Assembly (NCBI GenBank): GCA_002393725.1
Contig: DGTJ01000023.1
Location: 1-52,064, forward strand
Origin: Prevotella sp. UBA4339
Lineage (GTDB): Bacteria > Bacteroidota > Bacteroidia > Bacteroidales > Bacteroidaceae
Length of the DNA stretch: 52,064 nucleotides
Direction: 5' to 3'
The notes under the pieces were generated by a model. That model was not told where the DNA came from. It did not search any database and was given only the letters and a program-made list of their open reading frames with translations. The translations under genes and the position numbers were made by a program. Numbering within the stretch: the first letter of the stretch is position 1; each line of letters starts with the position of its first letter. Shown one piece after another: positions 25,543 through 34,668 of the stretch.

Positions 25543-28190
25543 ATTGATGTCGCAGATGTCTTTTGCTCTGCAGCTTCTGCCGATATCAGGCTGCGCAGGT
25601 CGGTCTCTGTAAGCGAGTGCTCCGGACGGAACTCGCTGCTTAGCATATACCTGATCAGGCTGTACTGCATCTGGCGAAGCTCAGGCAGGCCTGCATCGGT
25701 AAGCAGGTCGATGCTCGAGAAGATAAGCTTGCCCTTACCGACCTTAGCCTCGAACACCTGTGCCAGCCGGCGATTGTTTACGAAGTTGTCTACACTCTCC
25801 ACTATAGGGGTTACGGCAGGAATACTGTCGAGAACCATCACCCGGCTGCGTTTTACCAGATTCCACCATTGCCAGTCGCTGTGCATGTCGGTAGGGAAAC
25901 ATGCCAGTGCAGGATGGGCAGGATTGCAGAGCACGCCCATGGTGCCTGCCTGCTTGGGGAAATGCACGGGACTCCAGAATACTGGCAGGAACTTGCCCTC
26001 CAAGCCTTTTACCTTTTCCTTCTTCGGTGACAGAAGCACGCTCCTGCCTTTCCGCAGGGCTTTCAGGGCATCGTCTATGCAGTCGGTAACTACCAGTTTC
26101 TTGTCCTGAGGCATTGCAACTTCGGGATATACCCATATGCTCCAGCGATTGCACCACGGAGTGCCCTTGATACTTACCATCAGTTCCATGCGCTGAGCCT
26201 CAGCCACTCTGTCTAACGCGATGCTGACATCACGCCCGGTTCCTTCTGCGTAGAGACGTTTCAGTGAGGCGTCTCTACCCGACTTCCCTGAGAGTTGCCA
26301 GCATATCGTCTTGCCCTCCATCGACTCAAAGCTGTAGTTGGCAATGTCGATATGTGCGGTGAATGTCTCCTCTGTCCGCCACACTGCCTTGTCGAACTGG
26401 GCAAGTGGAACGACTGGAGCGCAGGCTTCGCGGAACCTCTGGGGCTCGACGAGGCCCTTGGAATCCCAGAAGGCATCGAGCAGGCCTACGAGAGCTGTGC
26501 CCTGACCGGGGAAGTCATGCAGGTCAAGCAGCTGGAATCCGCTCTGTTGAGGGGTCTTCAGTGCCCTCTCTATCTCTTCCTTATAGAGTATCGCAGCCAG
26601 GCGACCCGATGCCTGCAGGTATTCTTCAGCCCTGCCGAGCAGACCCTTCTTCTGAAGGTCAGCACGCACAGCCTTGAAGTTGAGAGGATCGAGCACACCG
26701 GTATACTTGTCAATCTCCTTGATATTAGGATAGACACTGTACTGACCGATCTCATGACTCACCAGAGGCACGGTGATCTCGTTTGCAGCTTCGCGATAGT
26801 CGCTCCTGAAGTCGGGTACGCGCTCATCGAACACACCCTGGCCACGAACCCAACCCTTGTCAGTCCATTGGGTGATGAATATGTCGTCTTCCGGTTCCTG
26901 ACTTACTCCATGCCCCTTCTCGAAGGTGAAGGTTGTGGTGGTGTAGAGATGACGCGGGTCTTTCGACTTCATATAGCGGGTAAGTTCATTCAGGAACTTG
27001 AAGTCGGGCTGTAGCTCGTTGCCGCAACTGATGATGCACAGCGATGGATGATTGCCGTAGCAGCGGATGATATTGTCGAACTCTGAGTAGAGGAAGCGGG
27101 CTGTGGCAGAGTCGCTGTTTACCGTGAGCGACCAGTTAGGCAGTTCCACCTGGCAATAGAATCCCATCTTGTCTGCCACGCGGAAGGCTGCCTCGGGAGG
27201 ACACCAGGAGTGGAAGCGCAGGTGGTTAAGACCGTACTCGCGGGCTGTGGTGAACACCTTCATCCAACCGAGCTCGTCGGTAGGGGGCGTGCCCGTAAGG
27301 GGGAAGACACAGCACTCGAGCGTGCCTCGCAGGAAGGTGGGATGGCCGTTTATCAGCAGGCGGTTGCCGTCGGCTTTGAAACTGCGCATGCCGAAGGTGA
27401 CAGTAGATGTCTGTCCACCTGCCACGACGCTAAGGGTGTAGAGACGAGGGCTGAACTCGCTCCACGGCTTCATGTCGCTGACAGGCAGGAGATACTCGCC
27501 CTCGCCTGTCTTTTCTGGCTTCACCTCCATCCCGTCGAGCATGAACGTGCAGGGCTGGGGCTTGGATAAGTATTCCACCCTCACTACTGCCTGGCTCTTC
27601 TCCACATCGGGATATACCTGAACGCTGCTCACTACAGGAGCCACCCTGAGCTCCATCCTGCCAAGCACTCCGTTCCACATTATCTGAGTGTCGTTGGTAT
27701 AGCTGTGGGCGAGGTTGTCTACGGAGATGTCGTGCAGCTTCTGATTGTCGATGGTGAGCGTCAGCGTGTGCCTGCCTTCTGCCAGCCCGCCCTCAATATA
27801 GAACAGGTGAGGCGACACGAGGCTCTCCTGCATTTGCCCCAGGTCGCGCCCGTCGACGGCAAGCCTGCTGCGCCACATCACTCTCTCGAGCATCACCTGC
27901 AGCGGGCGACCCGCCATCTCACGCGTCACATTCACCTCGCGCTGATATCTGGCCACCCCTATGAATGAGTGCTTGCGGGTGAGTCTTGAGAGCTGGGGCT
28001 TCTGAAGCATCGGAGTGAGCATGTTTGCCTCGCCGATGCCTGCCCCGTCGAGAGTGTTTGGGAGGGTTATGCCGTAATCGGAACTGCCGAGGGTCACACG
28101 CCACTCTCCACTAAGGTCCAACACCTGCCCGGCACTGGCCACGAAAGGCACCAGGCACATCGTACACAATAATAATATAATCTTCTTCAT
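25533..28190 (-). CDS. Secreted GH2 glycoside hydrolase
   Basis: This 885-residue protein has a signal peptide (MKKIILLLCTMCLVPFVASAG). It has a GH2 sugar-binding jelly-roll (LDLSGEWRV; VARYQREVNV), an Ig-like domain, and a (beta/alpha)8 barrel with acid/base Glu392 in ISCGNEL and a probable nucleophile Glu480 in VSHEIGQY. A C-terminal ~250-residue extension (KKLVVTDCIDDALKALRKG; KGKLIFSSIDLL) resembles the GATase-like tail of some Bacteroidota GH2 enzymes. GH2 includes beta-galactosidases, beta-glucuronidases and others, and the exact activity is unknown. It starts 7 bp after the DUF5107 gene. A 29-bp palindromic repeat lies in frame near residue 640. Confidence 0.87.
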   Translation of the reverse strand: MKKIILLLCTMCLVPFVASAGQVLDLSGEWRVTLGSSDYGITLPNTLDGAGIGEANMLTPMLQKPQLSRLTRKHSFIGVARYQREVNVTREMAGRPLQVMLERVMWRSRLAVDGRDLGQMQESLVSPHLFYIEGGLAEGRHTLTLTIDNQKLHDISVDNLAHSYTNDTQIMWNGVLGRMELRVAPVVSSVQVYPDVEKSQAVVRVEYLSKPQPCTFMLDGMEVKPEKTGEGEYLLPVSDMKPWSEFSPRLYTLSVVAGGQTSTVTFGMRSFKADGNRLLINGHPTFLRGTLECCVFPLTGTPPTDELGWMKVFTTAREYGLNHLRFHSWCPPEAAFRVADKMGFYCQVELPNWSLTVNSDSATARFLYSEFDNIIRCYGNHPSLCIISCGNELQPDFKFLNELTRYMKSKDPRHLYTTTTFTFEKGHGVSQEPEDDIFITQWTDKGWVRGQGVFDERVPDFRSDYREAANEITVPLVSHEIGQYSVYPNIKEIDKYTGVLDPLNFKAVRADLQKKGLLGRAEEYLQASGRLAAILYKEEIERALKTPQQSGFQLLDLHDFPGQGTALVGLLDAFWDSKGLVEPQRFREACAPVVPLAQFDKAVWRTEETFTAHIDIANYSFESMEGKTICWQLSGKSGRDASLKRLYAEGTGRDVSIALDRVAEAQRMELMVSIKGTPWCNRWSIWVYPEVAMPQDKKLVVTDCIDDALKALRKGRSVLLSPKKEKVKGLEGKFLPVFWSPVHFPKQAGTMGVLCNPAHPALACFPTDMHSDWQWWNLVKRSRVMVLDSIPAVTPIVESVDNFVNNRRLAQVFEAKVGKGKLIFSSIDLLTDAGLPELRQMQYSLIRYMLSSEFRPEHSLTETDLRSLISAEAAEQKTSATSIYE
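26250..26278. repeat. 29-bp palindromic element, copy 2 (inside GH2 gene)
   Basis: GTAGAGACG and CGTCTCTAC arms flank an 11-nt centre. The reverse complement matches 23843-23871 at 27 of 29 bases. It is read in frame as GRDASLKRLY. Confidence 0.8.
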
Positions 28191-28197
28191 CTTGTTC

Positions 28198-31100
28198 TTA
28201 CAATATATTCAAAAGCGTACGGAACTGCTGTATACCCTGATGGTTATTGTCGAGGACCTCTACCTCTGCGAGATACTTCATAGCCTTGTCCCTTTCCCCC
28301 ATGCCATAATGGCCGAGGGCAAGCATGTATTTGCAGTGGATGAGATTCTTCGTGTCGAGCGAGTCTTCCCAGATGAGCAGGTCGGGCAGCGATACAGCAA
28401 AGTAATCCATCACCTGCTTCTCAAAGATGTGCTGCTTGCCGTAGTTGATAAGTTTAAAGAATCGTCCGTGAGCCTCGCCCTCGCGACCCAGTTTGTAGAG
28501 AGCAAGTCCCTGATAGAATATCTTGTCGGGCTTGGCATCGTTGTAGTACATTGCCGCAGCAGGCTCCTGAGGGCCCTTGGTGGCCTCTTCCCAGCACTCA
28601 CGAGCCTTATCCCTATTTCCTGTGGCATCGTAGGCTACTCCAAGCAGATAGTAGAAGTCGTTCTCCTGAGCTCCATAAAGCTTGCCCTCGCCAAGATGAT
28701 ACGGATAGTCGAGACACTCACCAAGCAGCCTTATAGCCTCGTCGTATCGCTTATCGGCAATAGCCTGCTTGGCCAGTTCCACACGGCATATCTGGTATTG
28801 AGCAGGCACCTTGCCCTCGCCTCCTTCCCACGGATGGAAGATGTGGCTGTCAAGCTTCTTCATCGCCTCTTCATAACGGCCCGTCTCGTTGAGCAGTGTT
28901 ATCTCTTCCAGCAGGAGGTCGTCGCGACGCTGAATAAGCTCCGGGTATTTCTGCAGGAAAGCGAGACGCTCGGCATGCGGCCTGTGAAGACGCTTATAGA
29001 GCTGGTCGAGCTCCATCAGCACGCGCCCGTCATTCTCATTGAGGTGGAAGGCTCTCTCCATGTATTCGAGAGCCTCTTCCTGGCGGTCCTGCTTGTTGAA
29101 GCGGGCCAGAGCGAGATTACGCCATACAGTCGGGAAGTTTGGATTGAGCCGTGCCGAGAGCTCCCAGTTGTCGATGGCGAGGTCATACTGGCGGGCAGCA
29201 TAGTAGAGGCATCCGAGATAGTATGGAGCCATGCTTCCGTCTGGGTTTTCGCGCTTGGCACTTTCAAGAGCTATCACGTCCTCGGCCCTGTTGGGGAAGC
29301 AATAATCGGATAGAGCCTGCTCTGCCTCATCATACCGGCCAAGATAGTAATAGGTCATGGGGGATGTCGCATGCTTGCTGACGGCGATGTCCCAGATGGC
29401 CTTTGCCTCGTCGTTAAGACCAGCCGCTTGGTAGTCGAGTGCCAGTTCATCGTAGTTCTTGGCCAGTCCCTGTAGCATCTCTGTCATCTCGTCAAGCAGT
29501 GACTTCTTGCCTGTCAGCAGATAGAGCTCATATCGGCATCCATAGTTGAAGAGGTCGGTCTTCAGCGCAGCCTTGCAAACCTCGGCAGCACTCTCTTTCC
29601 TGCCAATCTTGCGAAGTACCGCAGCCTTGAGAGCCAGTGCTTTCTGATTGTGGGCACCATAGATCAGACAGCGGTTCAACTCGTCAAGGGCATCGTCTAG
29701 GCGACCTTGCATCACGCTGATCTTCGAGGCCTCGAAGTAGCCGGCGTCTGCACAGGCCTTACTCCAAGTAGACTTCCAGAACAGTTCATAAGCCTCGTCA
29801 TACTGTCCCTGGTATTTCAGGGCGAGCGCAAGATTATAGATCGGCTCACTATCGTAAGGATTAGGATTGCGCTTGGTTATTAGCCTGACAGCCTTTCGCA
29901 GATAACCCTCGGCAAGCCCGAAACGACACTTACGGATGTACCAGAGACCAAGGGCATTCAGGCAGCGGACATCATTGGGGTCGCGGCGCAATGCCTCCTC
30001 ATAATAGTCTACAGGACTCCAAGTGGCATGACGGTATTGCTCCAGGTGCAGCCCCGTCAGGAAGAGCTGCTCGTTGGTCTTTACCTCCTCAGGCAACAAG
30101 GCTGCCTCGGCACTGTCTGGAATAGGGCGGATCTCGTCGCTCTCGGCATGCCAATGCATCACCGTGCGCTCTGAGCCATAGAGATCTTTCAGGATTTTAA
30201 GATTCAGTTCGCTCAGCTTTGCCCCATTGATGCCAACGGTTTCTGTCAGCACCGCCTCAGGACTGACGGTATGCTTCTGGTCATAAAGCGTCTCACCGCT
30301 GTCAGTGACCAGGATGATATGCACATCCTGCTTGTTGGTAGCAAATATCTTGAATTCAGCCTTTCCGTCTTTCTCATTGATGTTCATTACGAGGTCTTTC
30401 GAAGCCTCCTTTACCACTCCCAGCTCCCGATAAGGCATGAAGTACTGTGTGAACTGCTTCTCCTCGTATGGCATCAGCCACGAGAAGTCGGGCTGGTTTT
30501 CGGTATACACACCTGCCATCAGTTCGATATAGGGGCGGAAGCCCTTGCGGTCGATGCCCCACTTCTGCATCTCCTCTGGCGTGGCCTCGTCGGTAAGGTT
30601 GCGGTCCCACGCACGTCCGAAGTCACCGTTGCCCCAGGTCCACTGCTTCTTACCTGGCGAGAAGTGGTGTGACGCCACGTGCAGCATTCCTGCCTTGGTA
30701 TCGTTCTCATATCCGCCCTCGAAGTTGAAGCGTGAGTTCACGCCCATATAGCTTGTCGGCACGTAGATATTCTTGTAGTTTGAGATATCGACGCCCGCAG
30801 AATAGTCCATCTTGTAATATGTGCCCGTAGCTATCGGGAAGCTCGACACGGCACGCTTGCCATGATCGAACACTGCATTGATGTCGGGCGGGAATACACT
30901 CTGATAGGCATCGTTTACCTCTACAGCGGGGTTAGCCCACCAGAGGAAGGTCTGCGGCACGTCGGTACGGTTGTAGAGCACACCGTGGATCTCCAGATAG
31001 GCACATCCTGGGCGCAGGGTGAAGCCTGCCATACCTTTCTGATGGAACATCTTCTCCATCTCGCTGACCCAGACGGTTACGCCTCCGTCTTCACCTTCCT

Positions 31101-31500
31101 CGATAGTGCAGTCGGCTGGCATGAAGGTTGAGGGGCGATGGTGCTGAGGCCAGTTGAACTCGATACCACCTGAGATCCATGGGCCTAAAAGACCCACCAG
31201 CGCAGGTTTGATGACGTGATTGTAGTACACAAAATGGCGTTTTGCTATCTTATCGTATGCCATCTGAACTCGTCCTCCCAATTCTGGAAGAACCATCACC
31301 TTTATATATTCATTCTCGATAAACACGGCCTTATAGTCCTTATCAATCTTCTCATCGCTTATCGACTCGATCACGGGATAAGGATATACCCCACCGCTCG
31401 AACCCTGATACACACGTTTCTCCAGGAATATCGGGTTCTTTTCCGGCTTACCCACCTCATAGGTAGGAATAGTCACAATTTCTCTCCAAGCTCTTACCAT
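28198..31500 (-). CDS. Cytoplasmic DUF5107 protein with long TPR array
   Basis: This 1100-residue protein has no signal peptide (MVRAWREIVTIPTYEVGKPEKNPIFLEKRVYQG). Residues ~30-400 are the DUF5107 beta-sandwich domain, with the family block LGGRVQMAYDKIAKRHFVYYN and ISGGIEFNWPQHHRPSTFMP. The remaining ~650 residues are TPR repeats (YFEASKISVMQGRLDDALDEL; DNWELSARLNPNFPTVWRNLALARFN). The fold resembles galactose-mutarotase-like sugar enzymes. I know of no firm activity for it and give none. It sits between a sugar permease and a GH2, so it probably handles sugars imported into the cytoplasm. It begins after a 209-nt purine-rich leader. Confidence 0.8.
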   Translation of the reverse strand: MVRAWREIVTIPTYEVGKPEKNPIFLEKRVYQGSSGGVYPYPVIESISDEKIDKDYKAVFIENEYIKVMVLPELGGRVQMAYDKIAKRHFVYYNHVIKPALVGLLGPWISGGIEFNWPQHHRPSTFMPADCTIEEGEDGGVTVWVSEMEKMFHQKGMAGFTLRPGCAYLEIHGVLYNRTDVPQTFLWWANPAVEVNDAYQSVFPPDINAVFDHGKRAVSSFPIATGTYYKMDYSAGVDISNYKNIYVPTSYMGVNSRFNFEGGYENDTKAGMLHVASHHFSPGKKQWTWGNGDFGRAWDRNLTDEATPEEMQKWGIDRKGFRPYIELMAGVYTENQPDFSWLMPYEEKQFTQYFMPYRELGVVKEASKDLVMNINEKDGKAEFKIFATNKQDVHIILVTDSGETLYDQKHTVSPEAVLTETVGINGAKLSELNLKILKDLYGSERTVMHWHAESDEIRPIPDSAEAALLPEEVKTNEQLFLTGLHLEQYRHATWSPVDYYEEALRRDPNDVRCLNALGLWYIRKCRFGLAEGYLRKAVRLITKRNPNPYDSEPIYNLALALKYQGQYDEAYELFWKSTWSKACADAGYFEASKISVMQGRLDDALDELNRCLIYGAHNQKALALKAAVLRKIGRKESAAEVCKAALKTDLFNYGCRYELYLLTGKKSLLDEMTEMLQGLAKNYDELALDYQAAGLNDEAKAIWDIAVSKHATSPMTYYYLGRYDEAEQALSDYCFPNRAEDVIALESAKRENPDGSMAPYYLGCLYYAARQYDLAIDNWELSARLNPNFPTVWRNLALARFNKQDRQEEALEYMERAFHLNENDGRVLMELDQLYKRLHRPHAERLAFLQKYPELIQRRDDLLLEEITLLNETGRYEEAMKKLDSHIFHPWEGGEGKVPAQYQICRVELAKQAIADKRYDEAIRLLGECLDYPYHLGEGKLYGAQENDFYYLLGVAYDATGNRDKARECWEEATKGPQEPAAAMYYNDAKPDKIFYQGLALYKLGREGEAHGRFFKLINYGKQHIFEKQVMDYFAVSLPDLLIWEDSLDTKNLIHCKYMLALGHYGMGERDKAMKYLAEVEVLDNNHQGIQQFRTLLNIL

Positions 31501-31663
31501 ATCTTTCTGTTTTTTCTTATTCTATTTTGCTTTTTCTTTTCTCTTTGCTCTTTTCTTATTGTCTCTTTGCTCTTTTCTTTATTCTATTTCTCATTCCACA
31601 AAACCACCCTCATGTTTTATCATTTCTCCTTCCTCCTTCGTCCTTCCTCCTTCCTCGGGAAAC
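31501..31663 (-). other. Purine-rich mRNA leader between MFS and DUF5107 genes
   Basis: On the minus strand this gap is nearly all A and G, with repeats such as AAGAAAAGAGCAAAGAGA and GAGGAAGGACGAAGGAGGAA. No -7 box is evident, so it is probably transcribed from the MFS promoter. I see no gene in it. Confidence 0.5.
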
Positions 31664-31719
31664 CACATTCCTCATTCCACATTCCTCATTCCACATTCCA
31701 CATTCCACATTACTCATTC
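31664..31719. repeat. 7-bp tandem repeat overlapping the MFS stop codon
   Basis: Eight heptads of the form C(A/T)CATTC run without interruption. The seventh unit has the variant CACATTA, whose TTA is the stop codon (TAA) of the minus-strand transporter gene. Heptad gain or loss would shift the last codons of the transporter. Confidence 0.85.
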
Positions 31720-33011
31720 CTCACCAACTCCCTTTCCAGTTCTTCAAGGCTCTTCCCCTTTGTCTCAGGACAGTTGCGCAACAGGAACAAGAATGCACAG
31801 ACGCATATCCCGCTATAGATCCAGAAAGTACCGCTACTGCCTAGGGCTGCGTTCATCGAAGGGAACGAGAATGTCAGCGTGCAGCAGCCCACCCACAGTG
31901 CAAAGGTGCAAGTCGCCATTGCTATTCCACGCACTCGATGAGGGAATATCTCTGCAAGCAGAGTCCAGGTTACAGGTCCGAGGGTCATTGCGTAGACAGA
32001 AATTGCAGCCACCACAAGAACCACCATCATCACACCTGTCATCTGCATGAAATAGCAAGTGCCGAGAATCAGGTATATCAGTCCCAGGCCTCCGGCACCG
32101 ATAAGCATCAGCGTGCGACGGCCCCACTTCTCGATAGTGTAGAGTGCCACAAAGGTAAACACAACGTTGGCGATACCGGTGATGACGATATTGATGAACA
32201 TGCCGTCGACGTCGAAGCCAGCCCCCACGAATATCTCCTGGGCATAGTTGAAGATGACATTAGTGCCGCACCACTGCTGGAACACAGCTACCACCAGCCC
32301 CAGCAGCAACACCCTGCTATACTTGCTCTGAACCAGTTCCTTCAACCCCGCCTCGCGACTTGCACCTTGCTGCGCCGGTGCCGACTTCAGCTTCAGGAAG
32401 ACAGGACTCTCAGGGATAAAGAAGCTCATAACGAGAAACAAGGCTGCCGGCAGTGTCTCTGCCCAGAACATCCATCGCCATCCCCACTCTACATTCCAAG
32501 CCTGACCGTCGGCCAAGCTCGTATCTCTGGCAAGCAGCATATTCACTATCTGTGCAGACAAGATGCCCAGCACGATGGTCATCTGGTTGAGTGACACCAT
32601 CCTACCCCTTGTCTCTGCAGGGCTCACCTCGGCAATATACATCGGAGACAGTGCAGAGGCAACGCCAATGCCGACACCACCCACAAAACGGGCTATATTA
32701 AATAAGGTGAAGTCGTTGAACAATCCTGTGGCTATCGCTGATGCGGTGAAGAGCACAGCCGCAAACATCAATAGGGGCTTGCGTCCGTACTTGTCGGCAG
32801 CAGCACCTGCAACCATCGCCCCGATAAGGCAACCTACAAGTGCTGTGGTCATTGCCACTCCCTGCATCAGCGGAGAATCGCTGATACCGAAATACAATTC
32901 ATAGAACGGCTTGGCACCTCCGATAACCACCCAGTCGTAGCCGAATAGCAGTCCGCCCATAGCCGAGACAGCACAAATAAAATAGAGAAATCCCTTGTTG
33001 TAAGTACTCAT
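31710..33011 (-). CDS. MFS sugar:proton symporter (XylE/GalP-type family)
   Basis: This 433-residue, 12-helix permease has sugar-porter family motifs: GGLLFGYDWVVIGGAKPF in TM1, DKYGRKPLL in loop 2-3, GVGIGVASALSPMYIAEVSPAETRGRMVSLNQ, PESPVFL mid-protein, EKWGRR in loop 8-9, and the C-terminal NCPETKGKSLEELE. It carries a monosaccharide across the inner membrane using the proton gradient. Specificity is not readable, but arabinose, xylose or galactose fit the locus. It is first of an operon with DUF5107 and GH2 and has a strong promoter 27 nt upstream. Confidence 0.92.
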   Translation of the reverse strand: MSTYNKGFLYFICAVSAMGGLLFGYDWVVIGGAKPFYELYFGISDSPLMQGVAMTTALVGCLIGAMVAGAAADKYGRKPLLMFAAVLFTASAIATGLFNDFTLFNIARFVGGVGIGVASALSPMYIAEVSPAETRGRMVSLNQMTIVLGILSAQIVNMLLARDTSLADGQAWNVEWGWRWMFWAETLPAALFLVMSFFIPESPVFLKLKSAPAQQGASREAGLKELVQSKYSRVLLLGLVVAVFQQWCGTNVIFNYAQEIFVGAGFDVDGMFINIVITGIANVVFTFVALYTIEKWGRRTLMLIGAGGLGLIYLILGTCYFMQMTGVMMVVLVVAAISVYAMTLGPVTWTLLAEIFPHRVRGIAMATCTFALWVGCCTLTFSFPSMNAALGSSGTFWIYSGICVCAFLFLLRNCPETKGKSLEELERELVRNE

Positions 33012-33038
33012 AAATTGCAGTCTTTTAATTATTCCGCT

Positions 33039-33047
33039 GCAAAGGTA
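33039..33047 (-). promoter_or_regulatory. Promoter -7 box of MFS-DUF5107-GH2 operon
   Basis: TACCTTTGC on the minus strand is a consensus Bacteroidota -7 element, the same TACCTTTGC as the two PUL2 promoters. Confidence 0.65.
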
Positions 33048-33181
33048 CTATGAAAAAAAAGATATTCGAATGGACAAAACGACTAAATCAGATGGACAAT
33101 GTTACGGCACCTCTGTCACATTACGGTGCTATTTCAGTGTGATACGAGTATTTGGAAAGTGCACAGGAGGTTAGGGTGGAC

Positions 33182-33236
33182 TAGCACAAAGAGGGCAACC
33201 CCCTCCTTGTGCTATCTTTGACAGCTCATCTGTCAA
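33182..33236 (-). terminator. Two hairpins downstream of alanine dehydrogenase
   Basis: TTGACAG/CTGTCAA (33218-33236, 5-nt loop) comes first, then TAGCACAA...TTGTGCTA with a GAGGG/CCCTC inner stem (33182-33214, 6-nt loop). Both lie just past the ald stop on the minus strand. There is no clear U-run. The rest of 33048-33181 shows no gene. Confidence 0.5.
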
Positions 33237-33250
33237 GCCGGCTCAGGAGA

Positions 33251-34357
33251 TCAGATGACTAAGGGAGAGAAGGGCAGAGAGAAGACATCTGCCACAGCCT
33301 TATACACCACTCGCCCATCGACAACGTTCAGGCCCTTGGCCAGCGATGCATCATCCCTGCATGCCTGGCGCCATCCCTTGTCGGCGAGAGCCAGCACGTA
33401 GCGCAGTGTGGCATTGGTGAGAGCGAGAGTTGAGGTGTTGGGAACAGAACCTGGGATGTTGGCCACGCAATAATGCACAATACCGTCCTCGATATAGACA
33501 GGGTCGCTGTGGGTCGTGGGGCGCGAGGTCTCAAAACAACCGCCCTGATCGATGGCCACATCCACGAGCACAGTGCCTGGCTCCATCAGAGAGAGCATCT
33601 GGCGCGTGATGAGATGAGGCGCTTTGTCGCCAGGTACGAGTACGGAGCCGATTACGATATCCACCGATGGCAGCAACTGACGGATATTGTGCTCAGAGGA
33701 ATACAGAGTATGCACATTAGCAGGTGTCTCGATATCCAGCTGGCGCAGTCTGGGCAGCGATATGTCAGCAATCGTAACCTCGGCTCCCAAGCCCGCTGCC
33801 ATCCGTGCAGCAGCCTCGCCTACGACACCACCGCCTAGGACAAGCACGCGCGCAGGGCTCACCCCAGGCACACCGCTGATCAGCTTGCCCTTGCCGCCCT
33901 TGGTCTTCTGCAGATAGTAAGCACCGTTTAGAGTCGCCATACGTCCAGCCACCTCACTCATCGGCTGCAGCAATGGCAGCGAGCCATCAGGCTGTTGAAC
34001 CGTCTCGTAGGCCAGACAGACGGCCTTGCTCCTAATCATCGCCTCTGTCAGTTCTTTTTCACAGGCGAAATGGAAATAAGTGAAGAGCAGCTGTCCCTGT
34101 CGTACCAGCTCATATTCGGGTTCGATGGGTTCCTTCACCTTGACAATCATCTCCGACTCGCGATACACAGCCTCGATAGTGGGCAGGATTCTGGCTCCAG
34201 CAGCGATATAATCATCATCGCAGAAGCCGCTGCCGTCGCCCGCAGTATGCTGCACACTCACCTCATGGCCCCTTCGGGTCAGTTCTGCCACACCCGCCGG
34301 TGTCATGCCCACGCGGTTCTCATTGTTCTTGATTTCTTTTGGGATTCCTACTTTCAT
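33251..34357 (-). CDS. ald: Alanine dehydrogenase
   Basis: This 368-residue cytoplasmic enzyme interconverts L-alanine and pyruvate plus ammonium with NAD. It begins with the family signature MKVGIPKEIKNNENRVGMTP. Other conserved parts are YFHFACEKELTEAM, the substrate-region LQPMSEVAGRMA, the Rossmann loop VLVLGGGVVGEAAARMA near 170-187, DVAIDQGGCFETSRPTTHS, and YCVANIPGSVPNTST. The length is normal. It is monocistronic with its own promoter and terminator hairpins, and looks unrelated to the surrounding glycan genes. Confidence 0.96.
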   Translation of the reverse strand: MKVGIPKEIKNNENRVGMTPAGVAELTRRGHEVSVQHTAGDGSGFCDDDYIAAGARILPTIEAVYRESEMIVKVKEPIEPEYELVRQGQLLFTYFHFACEKELTEAMIRSKAVCLAYETVQQPDGSLPLLQPMSEVAGRMATLNGAYYLQKTKGGKGKLISGVPGVSPARVLVLGGGVVGEAAARMAAGLGAEVTIADISLPRLRQLDIETPANVHTLYSSEHNIRQLLPSVDIVIGSVLVPGDKAPHLITRQMLSLMEPGTVLVDVAIDQGGCFETSRPTTHSDPVYIEDGIVHYCVANIPGSVPNTSTLALTNATLRYVLALADKGWRQACRDDASLAKGLNVVDGRVVYKAVADVFSLPFSPLVI

Positions 34358-34383
34358 AAGCCTATGCTTTAGATTCTACGTGG

Positions 34384-34414
34384 CAAATATAAGAAAATAA
34401 CTCCAAAGTTGCAA
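34384..34414 (-). promoter_or_regulatory. ald promoter
   Basis: On the minus strand, TTG (34414-34412), a 20-nt spacer and TATATTTG (34391-34384) match the Bacteroidota -33/-7 consensus well. Confidence 0.7.
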
Positions 34415-34570
34415 GTATTTATCCACATTTTTTCCATTTTTATCTTCTTTTCCTCACATCAGAGGTTAATCACCGTTCATGATTCTTTGGTCATGGTTCA
34501 AGGCATGGCTCAAGGCAAAGACGAGGCTAATCGTGAGAATGCCTGCCGCATGAAGGCTGACGATCGCCTC

Positions 34571-34625
34571 CCTAGCGTCTCCCTACCGTCACCCTACCGT
34601 CTCCCTAGCGTCACCCTACCGTTTG
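34571..34625. repeat. 11-bp tandem repeat, 5 units
   Basis: Five consecutive units of the form CCTA(G/C)CGTC(T/A)C, with period 11 (close to one helical turn). The array is non-coding and lies between ald and the AraC gene. No gene is seen in 34415-34921. Confidence 0.85.
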
Positions 34626-34668
34626 TGTATATTTTGCCACTTATCGCGTCAGAGTCAGTTCAAATAGA

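Noticed and set aside
28192..29313. 373-codon plus-strand open frame
   Set aside because: Antisense to the DUF5107-TPR gene, which has clear repeats and family motifs; the plus-strand reading has none.
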